Below are positions 1 to 8,771 of a stretch of DNA of 64,000 bases, piece after piece. Positions within the stretch are counted from its first letter, which is position 1. Each line of letters starts with the position of its first letter. The translations under genes and the position numbers were made by a program. The notes under the pieces are model-generated. The model saw nothing but the letters and a program-made list of their open reading frames with translations. It did no database searches and was not told the DNA's origin. Source of the stretch: Sphaerimonospora cavernae (GTDB lineage: Bacteria > Actinomycetota > Actinomycetes > Streptosporangiales > Streptosporangiaceae); the NCBI RefSeq assembly GCF_042435035.1, contig NZ_JBHMQT010000037.1, positions 62,001 through 126,000 of the forward strand, in the 5' to 3' direction.

Positions 1-153
1 CAGCTTCGGCAGCCGATAGAACGCGTTGTTGTTCTCGACCGTGGCGAACGCCTCGCCGTACCGTTCCAGCCAGAGCCGCTGCGGCACCCCCGAGTAGAGC
101 ACGTCACGCCAGTCGGCGTACTGCCACCCCGATGTCCCGACGAACACGGGCAT
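1..153 (-). CDS. DUF72 (YecE-like) protein, N-terminal fragment
   Basis: Only the first 51 codons are inside the window. The start MPVFVGTSGWQYADWR is the classic opening of DUF72/YecE TIM-barrel proteins, and the following segment has the family's typical V-E-N-N-N-A-F-Y stretch. The ATG at 153-151 is chosen because an in-frame stop lies just upstream. A strong AGGAGG lies about 20 bases away and a weaker GGGGA sits close to the start. Molecular function of the family is not established. The rest of the gene lies left of the window. Confidence 0.85.
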   Translation of the reverse strand, partial: MPVFVGTSGWQYADWRDVLYSGVPQRLWLERYGEAFATVENNNAFYRLPKL

Positions 154-193
154 GTCGTTCCCCTACCCGGCTCACCTCCTTGATACCGCGGGC

Positions 194-835
194 TCAGGAG
201 GCCTCGAACGCGTGGGCGACCGCGGTCCGGGTCTCATCCATCGACGCCCGGCCGATCTCGTGGGCGATCGAGGTCATCTCGACGTCCGGCATGCCGCACG
301 GGATCGCGAGGTCCCACGGCGTCAGGTCGCCGTCGACGTTGAGGGCGAAGCCGTGGCTGGTGACCGACCGGCTGGCGCGCATGCCGATGGACACGATCTT
401 CCGTCCGGTGCCCCGGGTCCAGACCCCGGTCAGCAACTCCGATCCGGGCGGCGTGTCCCGGCGCTCGGCCGCGACCCCGAGCTTGTCCAGCGCCTCGACC
501 AGCCGCAGTTCCACCTCGCGGATGTAGTCCACGACGCCCTCGCCGGTCCGCAGCTTGACGATCAGGTAGCCGACGAGCTGGCCGGGACCGTGATAGGTGA
601 GCTGCCCGCCGCGGCCGGTGGTCACGACGGGGATGCCGTGCGTCGGGTCGGGCAGGTGCTCCGTCAGGGTGCGCTTGCCGATCGTGAAGACCGCCGGGTG
701 GCTGAGCAGCCACAGCGTGTCGGGCCGCTCGTCTTCCTGCCGTTCGCCTACCAGCGCGGCCATGCGTTCCATGGCCTTGTCGTAGTCGACCAGGTCGTCC
801 TGGACCAGCGCCAGGGGCCGTTCCTGCATAGTCAT
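194..835 (-). CDS. lipB: octanoyl-[acyl-carrier-protein]:protein N-octanoyltransferase
   Basis: Cytosolic LipB, 213 aa, normal for the family. It moves the octanoyl group from acyl carrier protein to lipoyl domains of 2-oxoacid dehydrogenases and GcvH, the first step of lipoate assembly. Visible family motifs are RGGQLTYHGPGQLVGY, TGVWT, GRKIVSIGMRA with the catalytic lysine, SHGFALNVD, and IPCGM with the acyl-accepting cysteine. The start at 835 is preceded by GAGAGGTGAC. lipA is not in the window. The gene follows the DUF72 gene on the same strand order but reads away from it toward the left, so co-transcription with it is possible. Confidence 0.96.
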   Translation of the reverse strand: MTMQERPLALVQDDLVDYDKAMERMAALVGERQEDERPDTLWLLSHPAVFTIGKRTLTEHLPDPTHGIPVVTTGRGGQLTYHGPGQLVGYLIVKLRTGEGVVDYIREVELRLVEALDKLGVAAERRDTPPGSELLTGVWTRGTGRKIVSIGMRASRSVTSHGFALNVDGDLTPWDLAIPCGMPDVEMTSIAHEIGRASMDETRTAVAHAFEAS

Positions 836-881
836 GTCACCTCTCCGGATGCGAGCATATGCCGCCGACCGTGAGAGAGCT

Positions 882-1073
882 TCAGTAGTAGCCCGGTCGC
901 TCCGGCTCCTTCGGGATCAGCACCCACATGATGAGGTAGATCACGAACTGTGGACCAGGCAGGATGCAGGAGAGCAGGAAGAGCAGCCTGACCATCGTCG
1001 GCCGCATGCCGTACCGCTCCGCGATCCCGCCGCAGACACCTGCGATGATCTTGTATCGTCTCGATCGGTACAT
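882..1073 (-). CDS. PspC-domain membrane protein
   Basis: Small protein of 63 aa consisting almost only of a PspC domain: a basic start (MYRSRRYKIIAGVCGGIAER), then a hydrophobic segment (about residues 28-52) and a short polar tail. PspC domains occur in envelope-stress and anti-sigma-like membrane proteins; a specific role here cannot be assigned. An AAGGAGG sits 7 bases from the ATG at 1073; an overlapping GTG three bases earlier is the alternative. It lies 46 bases upstream of lipB on the same strand, so the two may share a transcript. Confidence 0.85.
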   Translation of the reverse strand: MYRSRRYKIIAGVCGGIAERYGMRPTMVRLLFLLSCILPGPQFVIYLIMWVLIPKEPERPGYY

Positions 1074-1251
1074 CACCGAACCTCCTTCGTCACCCGTCCA
1101 CCATCACCTGGTCAAACGGGCCGCCGTCAACTCCCGGTTCCACCGGCGACCCTGAGATAACCCCGAGAAGACCCTGATCCGGCGTTCAAATGGTGATCTC
1201 CCGACGGATCAGGGCATATAGGGGAAGTCGGATCCGGCGATGGAGATTCCC

Positions 1252-1830
1252 ATGGACATCTCGGCACTGCAGGGGCAGACCAGGCTGCTGCTGCGACAGA
1301 AGATCACCGTGATGGTGAACCGGTACGTCGTCCATGTGGCCGGACCCGGCGGCTCGGAAGGACCGGTCGTGGCCTTCGCCGAGCAGAAACGGATGGCGCT
1401 AAAGGAGCAGGTGACGCTCTACACCGACGAGTCCCGCGGGCAGGTGCTCGCCGGTTTCAAGGCCCGCAAAGTGATCGACCTGGCCGGCGGGTACGACGTG
1501 GTCGACGAGGCGGGCAGGCCCCTCGGCATGTTCCGCAAGGATTTCGGGCGGTCGCTGATGCGCTCGACCTGGCATCTCCAGCAGCCCGGCCTGCCCACGC
1601 TCAAGGGTCACGAGCGCAATCTGCCGGTGGCGCTGCTGCGCCGGTCCTCCGACTCGCTGTCGTGGCTGCCGTACCACTTCGACTTCAGCATCGGCGCCTC
1701 GATCGCGTTCTCGGTCGACCGCCGGTGGGGCCTTCGTGACCGCTATCTGATCGAAGTCCACGATCCCCGCCTCGACCGCCGACTGGTCATCGCGATGGCC
1801 GTGGCCCTGGACGCGCTGCAGGCCCGCTAG
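1252..1830 (+). CDS. LURP-one-related / scramblase-like protein
   Basis: Protein of 192 aa with the pattern of the bacterial LURP-one-related (tubby-like) family: an opening LLLRQKITVMVNRY, then alternating beta-strand segments such as YDVVDEAGRPLGMFRKDF and a closing helix (VIAMAVALDAL). No signal peptide or membrane helix is evident. Family members are structurally related to Tubby and phospholipid scramblases, but their bacterial role is unknown. The ATG at 1252 has GGAG six bases upstream; ATG 1240 in the same frame lacks a good site. It is divergent from the PspC gene. Confidence 0.7.
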   Translation: MDISALQGQTRLLLRQKITVMVNRYVVHVAGPGGSEGPVVAFAEQKRMALKEQVTLYTDESRGQVLAGFKARKVIDLAGGYDVVDEAGRPLGMFRKDFGRSLMRSTWHLQQPGLPTLKGHERNLPVALLRRSSDSLSWLPYHFDFSIGASIAFSVDRRWGLRDRYLIEVHDPRLDRRLVIAMAVALDALQAR

Positions 1831-2139
1831 ATCACGCTAGATCCTTGCCCCGTGATCACACACCCCACCCCCCGGCCCGTGATCTTGCGAATACTCGCAC
1901 ATCGGGCCTTGACCAGGCATTTCACGTTCGCGATCTTGCAGTTCCTCGCAGACATGCGCTCCCACGTCCGGCCATATGGGGATCACCGGGCGTGCCCTAT
2001 CGGTCTCGAGCCGCGCATCCCTCCTCGGTCGCGCCCTCGGGCTCCTCGGCCGCCATCTCTGAATCGTTGACAGGATGCTGAACGCGATTTAGCCTGAATC
2101 CAGTTCAGCATGCTGATGGAAGTTCAGGGAAGTACGGAT
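1831..2139 (+). other. Intergenic region with imperfect direct repeat
   Basis: No convincing gene. Two 19-base copies of the form GATCTTGC-N5-CTCGCA lie at 1881-1899 and 1932-1950, differing only in the middle five bases; their meaning is unknown. The right end carries the promoter and operator of the TetR gene. Confidence 0.5.
2067..2111 (+). promoter_or_regulatory. Promoter and TetR-type operator of the exporter operon
   Basis: A -35 like TTGACA (2067-2072) and a -10 like TAGCCT (2090-2095) are spaced 17 bases. Two nested inverted repeats cover the promoter: ATGCTGAAC at 2075-2083 with GTTCAGCAT at 2103-2111, and the tighter CTGAA-TCCAG-TTCAG at 2094-2108. The layout fits autorepression by the TetR protein encoded just downstream. 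Confidence 0.65.
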
Positions 2140-2808
2140 ATGAGTGCGCAGTCCCAACCCAGACGGAGACGGTCGTCCGACGACCGCGACCGCACCGCGC
2201 GGGCGCGGATCCGAGACGCCGCGATCGAACGGTTCGCAGACAAGGGCGTGGCGGCCACCAACCTGAAGGACATCGCCGCCGACGCGGGAGTCTCGACACC
2301 GCTCGTCATCCACCACTTCGGCTCGAAAGACGGGCTTCGGGTCGCCTGCGATGAGCACGTCGCTTCGCTGATCAAGGAACAGAAGACCAAGGCGATGGCG
2401 GCCAGCAGGGGTTTCGACCCGTTCCAGGCGGTCCGGGAGGCGTACGAAGGCACCCCGATCATCAGGTATCTCGCGAAGACGATCGTGGACGGTTCTCCCC
2501 ACGTGGACGAACTCCTCGACGAAATGATCGAGGACGCGCTGGTCTACATGGCCGAGGGCGTCGAGAACGGAATCCTCAAACCGGCCGAGAACCCCCGGGA
2601 GCAGGCGATCGCCCTCATGCTGTGGCAGTTGGGCGCGCTCGCCATGCACGAGCAGGTCAAGCGGCTGCTGGGCATCGACCTGATCGACAACACCGCCGGT
2701 TCCACGCTCAGGTGGGCGCGGATCAACTTCGACATCCTCGCCAAGGGCGTCATCACCGATGAGTTCTACGAGAAGTGGCGGGACGCCATGAAGGCCGCCG
2801 AACAGTAG
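2140..2808 (+). CDS. TetR/AcrR family transcriptional regulator
   Basis: Regulator of about 222 aa. The N-terminal helix-turn-helix is clear (residues roughly 20-65: RIRDAAIERFADKGVAATNL, then IAADAGVSTPLVIHHFGSK), followed by a helical ligand-binding domain. Start ATG 2140 is preferred because AGGGA lies about 10 bases upstream; the in-frame ATG 2110 lies inside the operator palindrome. The gene is 45 bases upstream of an ABC exporter pair, so it likely represses its own operon and responds to the exported drug or metabolite. The ligand is unknown. Confidence 0.9.
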   Translation: MSAQSQPRRRRSSDDRDRTARARIRDAAIERFADKGVAATNLKDIAADAGVSTPLVIHHFGSKDGLRVACDEHVASLIKEQKTKAMAASRGFDPFQAVREAYEGTPIIRYLAKTIVDGSPHVDELLDEMIEDALVYMAEGVENGILKPAENPREQAIALMLWQLGALAMHEQVKRLLGIDLIDNTAGSTLRWARINFDILAKGVITDEFYEKWRDAMKAAEQ

Positions 2809-2853
2809 AGCGAATAACCACAAAAAAGGCACAGGCACAGACCGGGAAACGAC

Positions 2854-3792
2854 ATGACCACTGCCATCGCCATCTCCGGGCTCGTCAAGACCTTCGGGTC
2901 GACGCGGGCCCTCGACGGGCTCGACCTCACCGTGAACGAGGGAGAGGTGCACGGCTTCCTGGGGCCGAACGGCGCCGGGAAGTCCACGACCATCAGGGTC
3001 CTGCTGGGCATCCTGCGGGCGGATTCGGGCTCGGTCACCATGCTGGGCGGTGATCCGTGGGCCGACGCGGTGGCGCTGCATCCGCGCCTGGCGTACGTGC
3101 CCGGCGATGTCGAGCTGTGGCCGGGCCTCACCGGCGGTGAGGCCATCGACCTGCTCGGCAGGCTGCGCGGCGGACTGGACAGGCGACGCCGCGACGAGCT
3201 GATCGAGCGGTTCGACCTCGACCCGTCGAAGAAGGGCCGTACGTACTCCAAAGGCAACCGGCAGAAGGTCGCCATCGTGGCCGCGCTCGCGTCCGACGCC
3301 GAGCTGCTGCTGCTCGACGAGCCGACGGCCGGCCTCGACCCGTTGATGGAGGTCGTGTTCCAGGACGTGATCGGCGAGGCCAAGGCGGCGGGCCGTACGG
3401 TCCTGCTGTCCAGCCACATCCTCGCCCAGGTCGAGAAGCTCGCCGACCGGGTCGGCATCATCCGGCTGGGCAAGATCGTGCAGTCCGGAACGTTGGCCGA
3501 GATGCGGCACCTCACCCGTACGACCATCGAGGCCGACACCGCCGGCCCGGTGACCGGCCTGGAGCGACTGCCCGGCGTGCACGACGCCGAGGTCGGCGAC
3601 GGCCGTGTGCGGTTCGCGGTGGACGGCGCCCACCTCGACGGCGCGATCAGGCACCTCAGCGGGTTCGGCATCCGGGCGCTCACCAGCCATCCGCCGACGC
3701 TCGAAGAGCTCATGCTCCGGCACTACGGCGACGAACTCGCCGCCGAACACGCCGCCGAACACCAGGGAACCCGTCAGGCGGTGCGGAAATGA
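2854..3792 (+). CDS. ABC-2 type exporter, ATP-binding subunit
   Basis: ATPase of 312 aa of the multidrug/polyketide-antibiotic exporter class. Walker A is GPNGAGKST (about residues 37-45), the signature is degenerate (YSKGNRQK in place of LSGGQ), Walker B is LLLLDEPTAGLD, and the H-loop is LLSSHIL. A C-terminal domain of about 90 residues follows, as in DrrA-like proteins. Near the C-terminus two exact copies of GCCGCCGAACAC (3739-3762) encode an AAEHAAEH run. It overlaps the permease gene by four bases (ATGA), indicating translational coupling. Confidence 0.93.
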   Translation: MTTAIAISGLVKTFGSTRALDGLDLTVNEGEVHGFLGPNGAGKSTTIRVLLGILRADSGSVTMLGGDPWADAVALHPRLAYVPGDVELWPGLTGGEAIDLLGRLRGGLDRRRRDELIERFDLDPSKKGRTYSKGNRQKVAIVAALASDAELLLLDEPTAGLDPLMEVVFQDVIGEAKAAGRTVLLSSHILAQVEKLADRVGIIRLGKIVQSGTLAEMRHLTRTTIEADTAGPVTGLERLPGVHDAEVGDGRVRFAVDGAHLDGAIRHLSGFGIRALTSHPPTLEELMLRHYGDELAAEHAAEHQGTRQAVRK

Positions 3793-5456
3793 CCGCGACC
3801 GCCACGCCCGCCGTGGGCCGTACGACCGAACGGGCCGGCGGAGGCGCCCTGGCCGGAACGGGCGTCCTCCTGCGGTTCGACCTCCGGCGCGACCGCGTCC
3901 GCATCCCGGTATGGCTCGCGGCCCTGACCCTCGGCACCCTGTGGGTGGCGGCCGCCTTCCCGCAGCTGTACCCGACCGCCACCGAGCGGCAGGCCGCGGC
4001 CGCCACCATGAACAGCCCCGCCGGGCTAGCGTTCACCGGGCCCGCCCACTACCTGACCGACTACCACTACGGCTCGATGCTGAGCCACCAGATGCTCGGC
4101 TTCATGGTGATCATGGTCGGGATCATGAGTGTGCTCATGGTGGCCCGGCACACCCGGACCGAAGAGGAGACCGGGCGGGCCGAGCTCGTCCGGGCGGCCG
4201 TGGTGGGGCGGCACGCTCAGCTCGCCGCGGCGCTGATCCTGACCGTCGCGGTGAACATCGCCCTAGCGCTGTTGCTCACCTTGAGCCTGGGTTCGCTCGG
4301 GATCGGCGGAGTGACCTGGGCGGGGTCGCTGCTGTACGGCGCGGCACACGCGGCGGCCGGCATCACGTTCGCCGGGGTCGCCGCGGTGACCGTCCAGATC
4401 ACCGAGCACTCCCGGGGCGCGTCCGGCATGGGACTCGCCGTCGTGGGGGCGGCCTACCTCGTCCGGGCGGCCGGGGACTCTGCGGCCGGGGACTCGGCGG
4501 GCAGCGGCCTGTCGTGGGCCTCGCCGATCGGCTGGGCGCAGCAGACGTTCGCCTACCTCGACAATCACTGGTGGCCGCTGCTGCTGAACCTGGCCGCGGC
4601 CGCGGCGCTGGCCGCGCTCGGGTTCGCGCTCAGCACCCGCCGCGACCTCGGGGCCGGACTGCGGGCGGCCCGGCGCGGACGGCCGGAAGCCTCTGGCCTG
4701 CTCACCACGCCACTCGGGTTCGCCCTCCGGCTGCACCGGGGCATGCTGATCGGGTTCGCCATCGGCATGTTGGTGCTCGGGATGTCGTACGGGCCGTTCC
4801 TCGGTGACGTCGAAACGAGGCTCCAGGACGTCGAGGTGTTGAAGGAGGCGCTGGCTCAGCTGGGCGGGGCCACGTTCGTGGACTCGTTCATCGCCATGAT
4901 CATGACATTGCTCGCGGTCGTCGCGGCGATCTACGTGGTGATCGCGACGCTGCGGCCGCGGTCGGAGGAGAGCTCCGGCCGGGCCGAGCCGGTGCTGGCG
5001 ACCGGGCTCTCCCGAGCCGGCTGGCTCGGCAGCCATCTCGCGGTGGCGCTGGTCGGCGGACCGGTGATGATCCTGCTCGCCGGTCTGGCGCTCGCCGCGG
5101 CCGGGGCGCCCACCGTGGACGAGAGCGGCCTGTTCTGGGAGATCGTCGCGGCCGCCGCGGCCTACATCCCGGCGCTGTGGGTGACGGCCGGTCTCGCGGT
5201 CGCCCTCGTGGGATGGTTTCCCCGGGCGAGCGCGCTGGCCTGGCTGGTCGTGGTGTACGCCGGCGTGGTCGGGTATTTCGGGACGATCCTGCGGTTCCCG
5301 GGCTGGATGAGCGACCTGTCGCCGTTCGGCCACATCCCGCGGATCCCGGTCGAGGGCTTCAGCTGGACTCCGCTGCTGATCCTGACCGCGATCGCGGCCG
5401 GACTCATCGCCCTCGGGCTGTACGGCTTCCGCCGGCGCGATCTCGAGACCAAGTGA
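3789..5456 (+). CDS. ABC-2 type exporter, membrane permease
   Basis: Integral membrane protein of 555 aa with about twelve hydrophobic segments arranged as two six-helix halves, a layout known from actinomycete 'polyketide antibiotic exporter' permeases that work with one ATPase. The two halves begin similarly (LRFDLRRDRVRIPVWL and LRLHRGMLIGFAIGM), which suggests internal duplication. ATG overlaps the ATPase stop. Together with the TetR regulator this forms a three-gene drug-efflux operon. The substrate is not evident from sequence. Confidence 0.88.
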   Translation: MTATATPAVGRTTERAGGGALAGTGVLLRFDLRRDRVRIPVWLAALTLGTLWVAAAFPQLYPTATERQAAAATMNSPAGLAFTGPAHYLTDYHYGSMLSHQMLGFMVIMVGIMSVLMVARHTRTEEETGRAELVRAAVVGRHAQLAAALILTVAVNIALALLLTLSLGSLGIGGVTWAGSLLYGAAHAAAGITFAGVAAVTVQITEHSRGASGMGLAVVGAAYLVRAAGDSAAGDSAGSGLSWASPIGWAQQTFAYLDNHWWPLLLNLAAAAALAALGFALSTRRDLGAGLRAARRGRPEASGLLTTPLGFALRLHRGMLIGFAIGMLVLGMSYGPFLGDVETRLQDVEVLKEALAQLGGATFVDSFIAMIMTLLAVVAAIYVVIATLRPRSEESSGRAEPVLATGLSRAGWLGSHLAVALVGGPVMILLAGLALAAAGAPTVDESGLFWEIVAAAAAYIPALWVTAGLAVALVGWFPRASALAWLVVVYAGVVGYFGTILRFPGWMSDLSPFGHIPRIPVEGFSWTPLLILTAIAAGLIALGLYGFRRRDLETK

Positions 5457-5518
5457 CCGCGCAGGGCCTCCTCGGACATCGCGGGGACACCCCCACGACG
5501 CCCGAGGACGCCGGAGGA

Positions 5519-6385
5519 TCAGGTGCCGATGGGATGCCAGACGGTCTTGGTCTCGAGGAAGGCCGCCATCCGCTCGGTCCCCGGGTCGGCCGGCCAGTCG
5601 ACCGGGCCGGCCGGCGGGCGCAGCACCCGCTTGAGGTTCTCCGCGGCCAGGTCCTCGCAGGTCACAGCGAGCTCCGGGGTGGCACCGGTGAGGTCGATCG
5701 CGTTGACGTCCATGTGGCCGGCGAGCCACGGCGCGATCTCCCCCTGGTGCCCGGTCAGGATGTTGACAACGCCGCCCGGCAGATCGGAGGTGGCCAGCAC
5801 CTCGGCCAGCGTGATCGACGGCAGCGGGGCACGCTCGGAGGCGACCACCACGCACGTGTTGCCCGTCACGATCACCGGGGCGATCACGCTGACCAGCCCG
5901 AGCAGCGGCCCCATCGGCGGCGCCAGGACCGCGACCACCCCGGTCGGCTCGGGGCTCGACAGGTTGAAGTACGGCCCGGCGACCGGGTTGGCCGACCCGA
6001 GGACCGCGCCGATCTTGTCGGACCAGCCCGCGTACCACACCAGCCGGTCGATCGCGGCGTCCACCAGCTCGCCGGCCTTCTTCGCCCCGACCCCGTCGGC
6101 CTGCACGACCTCGGCCACGAACTGCGCCCGGCGCCCTTCCAGCATCTCCGCGACGCGGTAGAGGATCTGCCCTCGGTTGTAGGCGGTGGCGCCCGACCAG
6201 CCGGGGAACGCCTTGCGGGCCGCGGCCACCGCGTCCCTGGCGTCCTTACGCGAGGCGCGGGCCGCGTTGGCCAGGAAGTCGCCCTTGGCCGAGGTCACGA
6301 CATACGACCTTCCGCTCTCAGAACGCGGGAACGCGCCGCCGACGAACAGCTTGTACGTCTTGCGCACAACCAGGCGCTCACTCAT
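5519..6385 (-). CDS. Short aldehyde dehydrogenase-family protein lacking the catalytic half
   Basis: Protein of 288 aa that aligns with the N-terminal cofactor-binding part of ALDHs (start MSERLVVRKTYKLFVGGAFPRSESG; middle PEPTGVVAVLAPPMGPLLGLV; GGVVNILTG). The segment LTGATPELAVTCEDLA stands where FTGSTEVG occurs in true ALDHs. The following LELGGK glutamate motif and the catalytic-cysteine region are absent, so dehydrogenase activity is doubtful. Its ATG overlaps the stop of the full-length ALDH by four bases. The in-frame region further upstream is only a shadow inside that gene. It may be a partner or structural subunit of the neighbouring enzyme. Confidence 0.85.
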   Translation of the reverse strand: MSERLVVRKTYKLFVGGAFPRSESGRSYVVTSAKGDFLANAARASRKDARDAVAAARKAFPGWSGATAYNRGQILYRVAEMLEGRRAQFVAEVVQADGVGAKKAGELVDAAIDRLVWYAGWSDKIGAVLGSANPVAGPYFNLSSPEPTGVVAVLAPPMGPLLGLVSVIAPVIVTGNTCVVVASERAPLPSITLAEVLATSDLPGGVVNILTGHQGEIAPWLAGHMDVNAIDLTGATPELAVTCEDLAAENLKRVLRPPAGPVDWPADPGTERMAAFLETKTVWHPIGT

Positions 6386-7818
6386 CGATGGTTCCAATCC
6401 AGATAGGCCTCCAGCCCGTGCCGTCCGCCTTCGCGGCCGTAGCCGGACTCCTTGTAGCCGCCGAACGGCGAGGCGGGGTCGAACCGGTTGAACGTGTTGG
6501 ACCACACGACGCCGGCCCGGAGCCGGGACGCCGTCCACAGCATGAGCGACCCCTTCTCCGTCCAGACGCCGGCGGACAGCCCGTACGGCGTGTTGTTGGC
6601 CTTCTCGACGGCCTCAGCCGGAGTACGGAACGTCAGCACCGACAGCACCGGGCCGAAGATCTCCTCCCGGGCGATGCGGTGCGACTGGGCGACGCCGGTG
6701 AAGACGGTCGGCGGGAACCAGAACCCCCGGTCCGGGAGCGGGCACGGCGGCGACCACCGCTCGGCGCCCTCCGACTCCCCCGCCGCCGACAGCTCCCGGA
6801 TCTTGGCGAGCTGGGCCGCCGAGTTGATCGCGCCGATGTCGGTGTTCTTGTCGAGCGGATCGCCGAGCCTGAGCGTGGCCAGCCGCCGCTTCAGCGCCTC
6901 CAGCAGGTCGCCGGCGATCGACTCCTGGACGAGCAGCCGCGAACCGGCGCAGCACACGTGACCCTGGTTGAAGAAGATGCCGTTGACGATGCCCTCGACC
7001 GCCTGGTCCAGCGCGGCGTCCTCGAACACGATGTTGGCCGCCTTGCCGCCCAGCTCCAGGGTCAGCTTCTTGCGGGTCCCGGCCAGGGTCCTGGCGATCT
7101 TCCTGCCGACCTCGGTCGACCCGGTGAACGCCACCTTGTCGACACCGGGGTGGGCGACCAGCGCCGCTCCCGTCGCGCCCGCGCCGGTCACGATGTTGAC
7201 CACGCCGGGCGGCAGATCCGCCTGCCGGCAGATCTCGGCGAACGCGAGCGCGGTCAGCGGGGTGGTCTCGGCCGGCTTGAGCACCACCGTGTTCCCGCAG
7301 GCGAGCGCGGGTGCGATCTTCCAGGCCAGCATGAGCAGCGGGAAGTTCCACGGGATGACCTGCCCGGCCACGCCGAGCGGCCGGGGGTCCACCCCGAGCC
7401 CTGCGTAGGCGAGCTTGTCGGCCCAGCCGGCGTAGTAGAAGAAGTGCGCCGCGACCAGCGGCAGGTCCACATCACGCGACTCCCGGATCGGCTTGCCGTT
7501 GTCCAGCGACTCCAGCACGGCCAGCTCCCGCGACCGTTCCTGGATGATCCTGGCGATCCGGAAGATGTACTTGGCCCGCTCGGCGCCCGGCAGCGCCGAC
7601 CAGGTGGTGAACGCCGTGCGCGCGGCCTGGACCGCGCGGTCGACGTCGGCCTCGCTCGCCCAGCCGATCTCCGCCAGGACCTCCTCGGTCGCCGGGTTGA
7701 TCGTCTTGTGGCGCTCCTCCCCCTGCGGCTCGACCCACTCGCCGTTGATGAACAGGCCGTACGACGGCCTGATGTCGACGATGTCCCGCGACTCCGGCGC
7801 GGGTGCGTACTCGAACAT
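6382..7818 (-). CDS. Aldehyde dehydrogenase (NAD(P)-dependent)
   Basis: Full-length ALDH of 478 aa. Visible are the Rossmann portion (GVAGQVIPWNFPLLM, KPAETTPLTAL), FTGSTEVGRKIA, the general-base glutamate in LTLELGGKAANIVF, and the catalytic cysteine region FFNQGHVCCAGSRLL, plus the C-terminal EEIFGPVLSVL and FGGYKESGYGREGG. It lies two bases after deoC and overlaps the short ALDH paralogue. The setting suggests it oxidises the acetaldehyde released from deoxyribose 5-phosphate, though other aldehydes cannot be excluded. Confidence 0.94.
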   Translation of the reverse strand: MFEYAPAPESRDIVDIRPSYGLFINGEWVEPQGEERHKTINPATEEVLAEIGWASEADVDRAVQAARTAFTTWSALPGAERAKYIFRIARIIQERSRELAVLESLDNGKPIRESRDVDLPLVAAHFFYYAGWADKLAYAGLGVDPRPLGVAGQVIPWNFPLLMLAWKIAPALACGNTVVLKPAETTPLTALAFAEICRQADLPPGVVNIVTGAGATGAALVAHPGVDKVAFTGSTEVGRKIARTLAGTRKKLTLELGGKAANIVFEDAALDQAVEGIVNGIFFNQGHVCCAGSRLLVQESIAGDLLEALKRRLATLRLGDPLDKNTDIGAINSAAQLAKIRELSAAGESEGAERWSPPCPLPDRGFWFPPTVFTGVAQSHRIAREEIFGPVLSVLTFRTPAEAVEKANNTPYGLSAGVWTEKGSLMLWTASRLRAGVVWSNTFNRFDPASPFGGYKESGYGREGGRHGLEAYLDWNHR

Positions 7819-7820
7819 GA

Positions 7821-8771
7821 TCAGTCCAGAGTGAAGTAGTCGGGGCCGGCGTATCGGCCGGTGGCCATCTTCTGACGCTGCATGAGCAGGTCGTTGAGCA
7901 GCGACGACGCGCCGAGCCGGAACAGGTCGGGGTCGAGCCAGTCCGGCCCGGCGGTCTCGTTGACCAGCACCAGGTACTTGATCGCGTCCTTGGTGGTGCG
8001 GATGCCGCCGGCCGGCTTCACGCCGATCTTCCGTCCGGTCCGCCGGGCGAAGTCCCGTACGGCCTCCAGCATGATCAGCGTCACGGGCAGCGTCGCGGCC
8101 GGAGACACCTTGCCGGTCGAGGTCTTGATGAAGTCCCCGCCCGCGACCATCGCGAGCCAGGACGCCCGCCGCACGTTGTCGTACGTCGCGAGCTCACCGG
8201 TCTCCAGGATCACCTTCAAATGGGCGCCGCCACAGGCGGCCTTGACGGTGGCGATCTCCTCGAAGACCTTGAGGTAGTCACCGGCCAGGAACGCGCCGCG
8301 GTCGATCACCATGTCGATCTCGCTCGCCCCGGCGGCGACCGCGAGCCCGGTCTCGGCCACCTTCACCTCAAGCGACGAGCGCCCGCTCGGGAACGCCGTC
8401 GCGACCGACGCCACCTTCACCCCCGAGCCCTCGACTGCCTGTACGGCCGTCGCGACGAGGTCGGGGTAGACGCAGACCGCGGCGGCGGACGGCACGGAAG
8501 GGTCGGCCGGGTCGGGCCGTACGGCCTTGGCGCACATCGCCCTGACCTTGCCGGGGGTGTCCGCGCCTTCGAGCGTGGTGAGGTCGACCATGCCGATGGC
8601 CAGATCGATGGCCTGCCGCTTGGCCGTGGTCTTGATGGATCGCGTGGCCAGCATCGCGGCCCGGGCATCGGCGCCCACCCGGTCGACCCCGGGCAGCCCG
8701 TGCAGGAACGCCCGCAACGACGCATTGGAGGTGGCGACCTCCGCGAACGGAGTAGTCAAAGTTGACACCAC
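7821..8771 (-). CDS. deoC: Deoxyribose-phosphate aldolase, long form
   Basis: Cytosolic aldolase splitting 2-deoxyribose 5-phosphate to glyceraldehyde 3-phosphate and acetaldehyde in deoxynucleoside breakdown. About 316 aa, the long form with an N-terminal extension. Motifs: VCVYPDLV, EIDMVIDRG, the Schiff-base lysine in GGDFIKTSTGK, and KPAGGIRTTKDA with the second lysine. Two adjacent GTG codons (8771, 8768) match the usual start; a GTG at 8810 gives a longer version. It leads a three-gene operon with two ALDH-family genes, which would consume the acetaldehyde. Confidence 0.92.
   Translation of the reverse strand: MVSTLTTPFAEVATSNASLRAFLHGLPGVDRVGADARAAMLATRSIKTTAKRQAIDLAIGMVDLTTLEGADTPGKVRAMCAKAVRPDPADPSVPSAAAVCVYPDLVATAVQAVEGSGVKVASVATAFPSGRSSLEVKVAETGLAVAAGASEIDMVIDRGAFLAGDYLKVFEEIATVKAACGGAHLKVILETGELATYDNVRRASWLAMVAGGDFIKTSTGKVSPAATLPVTLIMLEAVRDFARRTGRKIGVKPAGGIRTTKDAIKYLVLVNETAGPDWLDPDLFRLGASSLLNDLLMQRQKMATGRYAGPDYFTLD

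Noticed and set aside
2089..3762. 557-codon minus-strand open frame
   Set aside because: Antisense shadow of the TetR and ABC ATPase genes, which have full motif support.
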